A stretch of 22,041 bases of DNA from Candidatus Saccharimonadota bacterium (GTDB taxonomy: Bacteria > Patescibacteriota > Saccharimonadia > Saccharimonadales > Saccharimonadaceae), in contig CAJPPG010000011.1 in assembly GCA_905372495.1 (NCBI GenBank), forward strand, positions 1 to 22,041. The letters run 5' to 3'. The notes below the pieces were generated by a model, which worked only from the letters and a program-made list of their open reading frames with translations, made no database searches and was not told where the DNA came from. Below are positions 15,463-22,041 of this stretch, piece after piece. Numbering within the stretch: position 1 is the first letter of the stretch; each line of letters starts with the position of its first letter. The translations under genes and the position numbers were made by a program.

Positions 15463-17223
15463 CTAAGCAAGATCTGATGCCACCCTATTCACTTCACTCA
15501 CCGTCGTCACTCCAGTCAAAGCCTTCATCATACCATCTTGACGCATCGTCAAAGTTCCCTTCGTCCTCGCGAGCTTCATAATCTCGCTCGAAGTTGCATG
15601 CGAAATAATCATTTTCTGAATATCGTCATCTACTTCGATCGTCTCGTAAAGACCAGCTCTCCCCTTATAGCCGCCAGGTGTTTCTCGATCATCAATTCCC
15701 CGCACCAAAGTATATCCATTAGGGTTAACCACCGGTAAGCCCGTATACCCTAGATCATCCGACACAATCGCTACCTGCTGCTGATTTTGAGGTAAAATAT
15801 TCCCCACCAGGTCATTTATCTGTTTTGTCTCCATTTCATTCGAGTGTACCGCCTCTCTTTTTGGAGCCACTCTTCTCACCAATCTCTGACCAATTACTGT
15901 ATTTAAAGTTGAAGCCAGTAGAAACGGTTCAATACCCATATCAAGCAACCTAGGCAGAATACCCGCCGCCGAATTAGTATGCAATGTCGAGAAAACCAAG
16001 TGCCCAGTCAAAGCCGCCTGCACCGCCAAATTCGCCGTCTCCGCATCACGAATCTCACCTACCATCACCACATCTGGGTCCTGACGCAAAATGCTACGCA
16101 GCCCCGCCGCAAAAGTCAGACCCGCATCCACATTTACCTGAATCTGATTCACTCCGTCCATCTTATATTCCACCGGATCTTCTAGTGTTACAATATTAAT
16201 CCCATCAGTTTTAATTCTCCGAATCAGAGCATATAAAGTAGTGGACTTACCTGAACCCGTTGGACCTGAAGTCAAAATCATCCCGTTTGGCTTCGCAATC
16301 CCTCGCTCCACCATTTTTAAAGCATGACCAGTCATCCCCATCTGTTCAATATCCAGCGTCGTTCCAGTCTTATCTAAAATACGTATCACTACTTGCTCTC
16401 CCCAAATTACCGGCGAGATCGCAATACGAAGATCAACCTCTTTTCCATCTACTAGTACCGTAAACTGACCATCTTGTGGAATACGGTGTTCATCAATTTT
16501 TAGATTCGACAAAATCTTCACTCTTGAAACCAGTGCAGGCTCAATCGTTTTTGGCAACTCCATCACCTTACGCAACACGCCATCAATTCGACATCTTACG
16601 ATTAGAGTTTTTTCAAGTGGCTCAATATGAATATCCGAAGCCTTTGATCTAGTCGCAAAGGTCAGAATAGTTGACAAGGCTTTTGAAATTGGCGAATCTT
16701 GGGTAATAATTTTAACATTTGCCCCATGCGAGGTCTCATCCGCCTCCGAAGTTTTCACTGCCTTTTCTACTGCTGTAAAATCTCCCCGGTATTGTGAGAT
16801 CGCCGATTTCAGCCCCTTTTCTGAAGCCATCATGATTCGCACTGGTTTCTGTACTAACTGTGATAAGTAATCTGTCTGCTGTACATTAGAGACATCAAGC
16901 ATTGCCACATATAATTGTCCATTCTTTTCCCCAAGTGGCACCACCATTGACCTAGATACGACATCATACGGCAAAAGTGACAAAATTTCCGGATCAAACA
17001 TCACATTTCTGAGACTTACATACGGCACATTAATCACCACAGCTGTCGCATGTGTTACAGTTTCAGCATCTGTCACTTTTTTCGCAATCAAAGTCGCCAG
17101 CAATGGTTGCTTAGTTCTCTTAATTTCCTCCACCACTTCCTGTACTTTTGCACTAGAAACCAGCCCTTCCGAAATTAAAAGAGATACAACTTTTTCTTGT
17201 GCTTCTTGAGTTAGTAGTGTCAT
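15463..17223 (-). CDS. pilB: Type IV pilus extension ATPase PilB
   Basis: 586 residues, GspE/PilB family. An N-terminal MshEN-like domain (about 1-150) with the LLPYDVVSRSMVVPLG phrase is followed by the N2 domain (SKASDIHIEP at 193-202) and the motor domain. Walker A GPTGSGKST is at 320-328, the Asp box TLEDPVEY at 346-353, Walker B DPDVVMVGEIRD at 382-393, and the His box HLVFSTLHTN at 408-417. The tetracysteine zinc knuckle found in many GspE/PilB proteins is absent: between the RLVRRVAPKR phrase (447-456) and GGYKGRAG (517-524) there is not one cysteine. The start ATG is two bases after the preceding stop. It assembles the filament with PilC and PilM/N/O. Confidence 0.95.
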   Translation of the reverse strand: MTLLTQEAQEKVVSLLISEGLVSSAKVQEVVEEIKRTKQPLLATLIAKKVTDAETVTHATAVVINVPYVSLRNVMFDPEILSLLPYDVVSRSMVVPLGEKNGQLYVAMLDVSNVQQTDYLSQLVQKPVRIMMASEKGLKSAISQYRGDFTAVEKAVKTSEADETSHGANVKIITQDSPISKALSTILTFATRSKASDIHIEPLEKTLIVRCRIDGVLRKVMELPKTIEPALVSRVKILSNLKIDEHRIPQDGQFTVLVDGKEVDLRIAISPVIWGEQVVIRILDKTGTTLDIEQMGMTGHALKMVERGIAKPNGMILTSGPTGSGKSTTLYALIRRIKTDGINIVTLEDPVEYKMDGVNQIQVNVDAGLTFAAGLRSILRQDPDVVMVGEIRDAETANLAVQAALTGHLVFSTLHTNSAAGILPRLLDMGIEPFLLASTLNTVIGQRLVRRVAPKREAVHSNEMETKQINDLVGNILPQNQQQVAIVSDDLGYTGLPVVNPNGYTLVRGIDDRETPGGYKGRAGLYETIEVDDDIQKMIISHATSSEIMKLARTKGTLTMRQDGMMKALTGVTTVSEVNRVASDLA

Positions 17224-17225
17224 GA

Positions 17226-17609
17226 TTACTCTGTTACGCTTCCTCCGGTCGTTTCTTCGGTCTTCTTTTTTTCATCTTCAGCTTTCTTCCTCTCTTCCTC
17301 AGCCTTCTTTTCTTCCTCTGTCGGTTCAGGAGCTGCCTTACCACATGCCACTAGTTCTGCACGGTCCAAAATACCATTCTGGTCCACATCTTCACACTGC
17401 CCCACATAAACTTCCACTGTGGGATTAATTGCATCTCGATTAAAAGTCTCTGGATCCGGCTCCACTACTTCGGTTGAAATCGGTGAAATATTTTTATGCT
17501 TCAACATTAATTCGTCAGGATTTCCCAAAATTGCATTTGAAGCAAAAAACGCTCCCACCATACCAATCGAGGCGATAATGATGATTGTAAAAATGTCTGA
17601 TTGCTTCAT
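17226..17609 (-). CDS. Small single-pass membrane protein with cysteine-clamped EF-hand loop, in pilus operon
   Basis: 127 residues that I do not recognise as a named family. Residues 7-28 form one membrane helix with a short cytoplasmic N-terminus, so the rest should lie outside the membrane. Residues 74-85 are a canonical 12-residue EF-hand calcium loop (D74, D76, N78, G79, D82, E85), flanked by C72 and C89. The tail from about 94 is Pro/Glu/Lys-rich (runs of EEKK), probably disordered or coiled coil. The gene sits between pilO and pilB, the place where an alignment-complex accessory such as PilP would be found in diderms, but no similarity to PilP is seen. The neighbouring PilO-like protein has the same loop. 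Gaps are 12 bases upstream and 2 bases downstream. Confidence 0.8.
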   Translation of the reverse strand: MKQSDIFTIIIIASIGMVGAFFASNAILGNPDELMLKHKNISPISTEVVEPDPETFNRDAINPTVEVYVGQCEDVDQNGILDRAELVACGKAAPEPTEEEKKAEEERKKAEDEKKKTEETTGGSVTE

Positions 17610-17621
17610 CTTTTTTCCTAT

Positions 17622-18512
17622 TTATTTCATTTTAATATTATCTTTATTATCTTTGGCTCTTACAATTTCTGTCTTCTCCTGAACTGATGTTTCGGCGCTA
17701 TAGAATGCTACCCCTTGTGCCAACAATTCTAATCTCGTATTACCGTTACCAAGATTACTTCCCCATTTAATTTGCGCAGAAGATAAACTGAATGCGCGAA
17801 TCGATTTTTCAATATTTGAAATAATCGACATCGTCTCAGCCTCATTTCGCTTTACCGTCAAGGATACAGGAATTGTTGACACACCAGTCACTCGGCTTTG
17901 CTTATAATTCGTTCCCGGCGAAAGTTGTTCTGGTTCAAATCCAGACAATAGGAAAATCTGGTTTAATGAAGCAAGCAACGCCTCATCATTTTTCTGAGCA
18001 GGCAAAGCATCTGGTACTACTCTTAATGCTGAGCACATTTTAATCATCTTAAGATCATATGATCGCTCATCATCACTCTTTGCCTTTGAATAAGCAGCCG
18101 TAAAATCAATTCGCTTGCCACTTTCGTCAAAACAATTTTTCTGACTTTCTCGCGCCACAGACTCCAAATTTGTATTAGCTGCCATCCCCACCATTACATT
18201 GTAACGTAAAGTACCAGGTAAACTCGATACGTCAAGCGATTCTGGATTACAATCCTTTAGTTCCTTATCGGAAAATTTACCATCCTTATTACTATCCTTA
18301 CAAATTCCAACATTCTTTATAGCAAGATCATAGTTAGCAATTGCTTCATCGCGCTTCTTAATCACCTTAGCATTAAAATTCATATACTTAATTAAGTAAA
18401 TAGATACCACAATACTTACTCCAAGCAGTAGTGACGCGCCCAGTGTCGCCAACATCATCTGCTGCTGTAGCTTATTGATTTGAAATCGTTTTCCAAAACT
18501 TCTTTCTGCCAT
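17622..18512 (-). CDS. pilO: PilO-like type IV pilus assembly protein with inserted EF-hand loop
   Basis: 296 residues. One membrane helix (about 19-43), a short coiled-coil stretch (50-66), then an extracytoplasmic region whose C-terminal part (VSLTVKRNEAETMSIISNIEKSIRAFSL, about 216-245, followed by strands) matches the ferredoxin-like fold of PilO. Between coiled coil and core is C71-K-D-S-N-K-D-G-K-F-S-D-K-E-L-K-D-C88, a canonical EF-hand loop (D73 to E84) bracketed by cysteines, which is not part of classical PilO. Further cysteines follow in the insertion. Position directly after pilN (2-base gap) and before the small membrane protein supports the assignment; primary sequence similarity to PilO is weak, as usual for this family. 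Confidence 0.75.
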   Translation of the reverse strand: MAERSFGKRFQINKLQQQMMLATLGASLLLGVSIVVSIYLIKYMNFNAKVIKKRDEAIANYDLAIKNVGICKDSNKDGKFSDKELKDCNPESLDVSSLPGTLRYNVMVGMAANTNLESVARESQKNCFDESGKRIDFTAAYSKAKSDDERSYDLKMIKMCSALRVVPDALPAQKNDEALLASLNQIFLLSGFEPEQLSPGTNYKQSRVTGVSTIPVSLTVKRNEAETMSIISNIEKSIRAFSLSSAQIKWGSNLGNGNTRLELLAQGVAFYSAETSVQEKTEIVRAKDNKDNIKMK

Positions 18513-18514
18513 AT

Positions 18515-20005
18515 CTACCTACTTTCGTTCCCGCTATTTTTATTTTCTGTTTGTTTTGTCGATTGTGAACTACATTCTGCATCGTCAGCCCTACAGTCCC
18601 TGGCGGGCGCCGCAAACATCCCTTTGATTTGCTGATACGAATCCGTCACATTCTGTCCAGTTGGCCCAATTGTCATAATATGCTTATTGTTATAGGCAAA
18701 AAGCACCGGGTCAATTGCAAGTACTGCTGAAAACCTTAAGACTAAGTTATTATTCGCATCGCGACCATTTGAAGAATCCGTAATCTGAATCCCCTCTGGT
18801 ACCATTTTACAGTTATTCTCTGCACTCCACTTCGTCACGTTCTTATCCCCCTCAGACACCTGATTACCCGTATATTTAATACATTCACTTTCAAAATGTG
18901 GCACACCATTAATCTTGCCCTTAAGATCCATTGATGGCTTATAAATAGAGTTCTTTACGTTTTTAATTGTCACAGTTTCAGTCTCTGTTCCATTTTCCGT
19001 CTGCGTATTACTTTCTCTAGAAGAAGCCAAATCATCCGCAATTCCATCTTCAGATGTTTTTACCTCGGCTCCCTTACTCCAGACATCAAATTGTGGTGTG
19101 CGCCAGATCTTCTCGTCTGGAATTATAGTTTCAATCTTAGTTACCGTCTTCTTTTCTGAATTTTCCACCTGGCCAAGCGAGCCATTAGTTAAATCAGTAT
19201 TTTTAACAGAAGAATCCGCTCTTTTATCGTTTATTGTCTTATCATCCTCACTCGTATTAGCATGGTCATTACGCCCCGGGTCACAATCGACCTTCCCTCT
19301 TGTCCAAATTACATACACATTACCATGTTCAGATAATAAGTTACCTTTCTCATCAGTTTCTTTAATACATCGAGTTGGAATCTGATCTCCCGTTGCTGTA
19401 ACAAAACGACCAAAGTCATATTTCATCATATTCACGGATTTCTTAAACGACTCTAGTACACGATAATCAATCTTTGGCTCTTCACCCGCATTTGCCTGCG
19501 CATCAAAGTTCAATGTTGCCGTATCTAAATTCACATTGAGCTCAGACATTGTAATTGTGTCCGCACCCGATGGGAACAAATTTCTCAAAATTGGAAATAC
19601 TCGCGACAATACTGGGCGATTCTTATTAATTTCAGATATTTTCTTTAGCTGATCTTGAATTGTCAAAAAATCAGGCAACTCTTTATAAGTTGTAACTTTG
19701 TCACTCAGATTTTTTATATGATTTTCCTGGCCAGAAATTAATAAATCTTGAGTACCCTTAATACCACCGAGAACTGCCACGGTAGAAATTGAGGCAATTG
19801 ACACCACAATACAGATAAAGAATACTAGGTTACGAATCTTCTGTAATCGAATCATTTGCAGCTTCACATCGGGCACCAAGTTCACTTCATATTTACCAGT
19901 CTGCCCTGTGATCATTGTTGGCTCATTAGTCTTACCAGAAATTAAGTCTTTAAAGAACTTAGGAATATCAGAAAAAGTCATATTTTTAAACGTATATTTT
20001 TTCAT
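18515..20005 (-). CDS. pilN: PilN-like type IV pilus assembly protein, enlarged
   Basis: 496 residues, more than twice the roughly 200 of typical PilN. The cytoplasmic N-terminus holds EVNLVPD (40-46), equivalent to the INLLP motif by which PilN binds PilM. A membrane helix spans about 58-80 and a coiled coil about 88-128. The PilN-like fold probably covers 130-205. The remaining part is unusual: Ser/Thr/Asp/Asn-rich segments (about 245-290 and 315-350) around short structured patches with cysteines (213, 241, 375, 399, 471, 478). It ends in a polar tail. The start overlaps the pilM stop (TAATG). The large outer portion may be a species-specific surface or wall-spanning domain. Confidence 0.78.
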   Translation of the reverse strand: MKKYTFKNMTFSDIPKFFKDLISGKTNEPTMITGQTGKYEVNLVPDVKLQMIRLQKIRNLVFFICIVVSIASISTVAVLGGIKGTQDLLISGQENHIKNLSDKVTTYKELPDFLTIQDQLKKISEINKNRPVLSRVFPILRNLFPSGADTITMSELNVNLDTATLNFDAQANAGEEPKIDYRVLESFKKSVNMMKYDFGRFVTATGDQIPTRCIKETDEKGNLLSEHGNVYVIWTRGKVDCDPGRNDHANTSEDDKTINDKRADSSVKNTDLTNGSLGQVENSEKKTVTKIETIIPDEKIWRTPQFDVWSKGAEVKTSEDGIADDLASSRESNTQTENGTETETVTIKNVKNSIYKPSMDLKGKINGVPHFESECIKYTGNQVSEGDKNVTKWSAENNCKMVPEGIQITDSSNGRDANNNLVLRFSAVLAIDPVLFAYNNKHIMTIGPTGQNVTDSYQQIKGMFAAPARDCRADDAECSSQSTKQTENKNSGNESR

Positions 20006-21051
20006 TAGTCATTACTCCTTTCCGCCAGACCAATCGCCACCGCAAACTCCGAAGCCACAGGGAGTAGCATTTGCTGCTGTTGAGGTGTTACCTTTACATA
20101 CTGCCAAGGGTTTCCTTGAATAGTTGCCACACCGGTCTTCATTTCGATATACTCAGCAATGAATGGAATAATTCCTGAAAAACCAGAGAGTACAATACCT
20201 CCCACCTGTGCTCCTGTATAACGGTTCTGAAAGAATCTCACCGACTTTGTCAATTCTAAAGCAAAGTTCTCCAAGGTCGAACTTAAAGCGTTGTAAACTT
20301 TCCCTTCAAGCTTATCCTGCGCAAGACCAAATTTCAAGATGAATTGTCTAGCTTGATCTTCACGCACTTTTAATGAATCTTCCACCACTTTCACGAAGCT
20401 TGCAAGGCCACCTGGAATCGAACGTACTAATCTTGGTGAATCCTGATACATCACTACAAGATCCGTCGACGTTTCTCCAAGATCAATAATCATTCTTGCA
20501 TCCTGCACCCCAACCGGAGCTAATGCCCTCACCATTGAAATCGGTTCTGGCTCCTGCGCAATCACATTTAGTCCCAACCCTTCAATTCTTTCGAGTAATG
20601 ACTCTGCATAAGCATTATCTACAGAAGACAATAAGATCTCCGCTTTCTTAGCATCGATTGGACTAATCCCAAGTACCGCAAAATCGATTGTCGCATCATC
20701 CACCGACATCGGTACATATTGATCAGCTTCATATTTAACTGTATTTACCAGCTCTTTTTCTGGTGCATTTGGCACCTCAATAATCGCGGTGTAAGTTTTT
20801 CTTGCCGGCACCCCAACTGCAATGTTCTTAGTCTTAATTCCCGCTTGCTGTCTAGCACCCAAAATAATCTCACCAAGCCTTCTCCTCCCAGCATCTGAAT
20901 CGTCCTTGGTTAATTTTGGATCGATTGGTACATAAGCAAATTTCTCTAGCACCCACCCCTTTTCGACATTACCAGAAAGCTGAATCATTCTGATCGAATT
21001 TGTCCCAATATCCAATGCGAAGAAATCGCCCACTCCATGCAATAGACTCAT
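20005..21051 (-). CDS. pilM: Type IV pilus assembly protein PilM (actin-like ATPase)
   Basis: 348 residues, FtsA/actin-fold protein that binds the cytoplasmic tail of PilN. Phosphate-1 motif FFALDIGTNSIRMIQL is at 10-25, and phosphate-2 MIIDLGETSTDLVVMY follows in the middle. The adenosine motif region GIVLSGFSGIIPFIAEYI lies before the C-terminus. The PilM-typical AVGVPARKTYTAIIEVPNAPEKEL segment is also present. I chose the ATG at 21051 because the frame extension to a TTG at 21072 would cross a strong -10 box. It is the first gene of the assembly operon; its stop overlaps the pilN start by one base. Confidence 0.93.
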   Translation of the reverse strand: MSLLHGVGDFFALDIGTNSIRMIQLSGNVEKGWVLEKFAYVPIDPKLTKDDSDAGRRRLGEIILGARQQAGIKTKNIAVGVPARKTYTAIIEVPNAPEKELVNTVKYEADQYVPMSVDDATIDFAVLGISPIDAKKAEILLSSVDNAYAESLLERIEGLGLNVIAQEPEPISMVRALAPVGVQDARMIIDLGETSTDLVVMYQDSPRLVRSIPGGLASFVKVVEDSLKVREDQARQFILKFGLAQDKLEGKVYNALSSTLENFALELTKSVRFFQNRYTGAQVGGIVLSGFSGIIPFIAEYIEMKTGVATIQGNPWQYVKVTPQQQQMLLPVASEFAVAIGLAERSND

Positions 21052-21060
21052 ATTAATGTA

Positions 21061-21091
21061 ATTATAACACAAGCACTATAAAATCTGTAAA
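21061..21091 (-). promoter_or_regulatory. Extended -10 promoter of the pilM operon
   Basis: Minus strand: TTTACA (21091-21086), 19 bases, then a perfect extended -10 TGTTATAAT with the TATAAT hexamer at 21066-21061. The spacing is long, but the TG extension can compensate. Transcription would start at about 21054, only some three bases before the pilM ATG at 21051, and no Shine-Dalgarno sequence is present, so the message would be nearly leaderless. Confidence 0.55.
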
Positions 21092-22020
21092 GCTTCTTTT
21101 GTTTTTCTAATCTCAATATTCTTTACATTCTTGAGCTTTTTATATTCACCCTCTGCCTGAATTTCCACCTCACTAGCCCTATCCCCCTCTTCAAAAGTTA
21201 ATTTGAATTTCGAAGCTTTCTCTCCTTTTACTCCCACAAAAAAGCCTCGCACCATAAACCAACACATTGTGAAAATATTCTGGAGCGATGCCGTCCTCAC
21301 TAAAAATTTATCTCCCAAATAATATCCATCACCTCGTACCAATTTTGCCATGCTTTCACCATTTAGGATCACCACATCTGAGACCCCTGCCATCTCAGCT
21401 CCGCCTCTATTTCCATCTAATTCAAATCGAAATCTTGGTATAAATCTTTTTCTGTGATTTTTCATAAACCACTTAAACAGTACTATCAAAGAAAAACACA
21501 ATTTACCACGTTTCTTCCTTAATTTCTCTCGAATCTTACTCTCGTCAAAAATCTCTGTTGATTCCGCCAACATCCCCATCGTAAAATAACACAGTGCAAA
21601 ACGAAAATGCTCACCATCTACCCTTGATTCAAGTCCATAAACCTCCCCCCCCTTTACCCTTCTCACTGTTCGTGCAATATCGTTAAAATTACCAAATGGT
21701 AAAGTGTAGTATCGCACTTTCTTGCCAGACAAAAAAGCAGCATTCACCCCAATTGTTGCCGTCCCGTCCCCACCCAAAGTTACTAAAATATCTCCATCCA
21801 TCAAACATGCTGCCAACTTTTCCGCATTATCATCCACATTCGTTGGCGCCACCTCATACTGGAAAAAAGTCACGTTTAAAAGACCAGATTTACCAAAAAT
21901 CGCCTTTTTAATTGGTTTTATCGCTTCAGTTTCTACTCTTTTTGCTTGACTTGATCGTGAATTTACCACTAAAACCACTCGGGTCCGACCACTATTAGCT
22001 TCCTCAGTAATCCTCCCCAA
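21076..22020 (-). CDS. Diacylglycerol/lipid kinase family protein
   Basis: DAGK-catalytic-domain protein (YegS/DgkB type) that would phosphorylate diacylglycerol or a related lipid. The nucleotide-binding glycine-rich motif is VTLGGDGTATIGVN (80-93; GGDGT at 83-87). The second motif, usually GTGNDFAR, is here PFGNFNDIART (108-118). The C-terminal beta-sandwich (VEIQAEGEYKK near 285-295) closes the family fold. A run of eight G (21645-21652) lies in the gene, encoding K-G-G-E at 123-126. In the window the first usable start is a TTG at 22020, but the frame stays open to base 22041, so the true start may lie outside. The stop is four bases before the -4 side of pilM's alternative TTG, so it is upstream of but probably separate from the pilus unit. 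Confidence 0.88.
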   Translation of the reverse strand: MGRITEEANSGRTRVVLVVNSRSSQAKRVETEAIKPIKKAIFGKSGLLNVTFFQYEVAPTNVDDNAEKLAACLMDGDILVTLGGDGTATIGVNAAFLSGKKVRYYTLPFGNFNDIARTVRRVKGGEVYGLESRVDGEHFRFALCYFTMGMLAESTEIFDESKIREKLRKKRGKLCFSLIVLFKWFMKNHRKRFIPRFRFELDGNRGGAEMAGVSDVVILNGESMAKLVRGDGYYLGDKFLVRTASLQNIFTMCWFMVRGFFVGVKGEKASKFKLTFEEGDRASEVEIQAEGEYKKLKNVKNIEIRKTKEALQIL

Positions 22021-22041
22021 AACATAGCTTAATTCTGTTTC

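Noticed and set aside
1..22041. Recoded UGA (genetic code 25)
   Set aside because: znuC and the zinc-ribbon gene end in TGA at sensible places and no conserved frame runs through TGA, so the standard bacterial code fits.

Overview
The window reads as a chromosomal segment of a small-genome, probably monoderm bacterium. The best guess is the Patescibacteria/Candidate Phyla Radiation, perhaps Saccharibacteria, but there is no rRNA here to prove it. Supporting signs are tightly packed genes with 1-base stop/start overlaps, AT-leaning DNA, thymidine salvage genes, and a type IV pilus set without secretin PilQ or pilotin-like PilP. UGA is used as a stop (znuC, the small zinc-ribbon gene), so the UGA-recoded lineages (Gracilibacteria, Absconditabacteria) are unlikely. 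No tRNA, rRNA, CRISPR array or insertion sequence was seen, and no intergenic gap exceeds about 100 bases.

Layout from left to right: (1) the C-terminal half of a Xer-type tyrosine recombinase on the + strand, cut by the window edge. (2) Prepilin peptidase pilD on the - strand, divergent from a type IV pilin gene on the + strand with a good sigma-70-like promoter. (3) A minus-strand unit (7839 to 2261): a heterodimeric ABC exporter pair, then thymidine kinase, thymidylate kinase and uracil-DNA glycosylase. It has a near-consensus promoter at its head and a bidirectional terminator at its tail, shared with the pilin gene. (4) A zinc/manganese-type ABC importer, znuA-znuC-znuB, preceded by a perfect 10-bp inverted repeat around a TATAAT. 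(5) A long minus-strand unit (21051 to 10621): pilM, pilN, pilO, a small membrane protein, pilB, pilT, pilC, rnhA, a CYTH-like protein, a DUF4868/KwaB-like protein and a seven-cysteine zinc-ribbon protein. (6) A diacylglycerol-kinase-family gene at the right edge.

The pilus genes form a near-complete machine. PilD processes the pilin, PilM/N/O form the inner assembly complex, PilC is the platform, PilB drives extension and PilT drives retraction. The salvage genes turn thymidine into dTDP and remove uracil from DNA, which fits an organism that scavenges nucleosides or DNA.

The most unusual observations are these. Two consecutive pilus proteins carry the same cysteine-clamped canonical EF-hand loop. 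A DUF4868/KwaB-like gene (a family known from the Kiwa anti-phage system) with a small zinc-ribbon partner sits at the end of the pilus operon without KwaA. The pilus operon runs into RNase HI and a CYTH-fold protein by translational coupling. PilN is more than twice its usual length. A G8 tract lies inside the lipid-kinase gene, and the pilM promoter predicts an almost leaderless mRNA.
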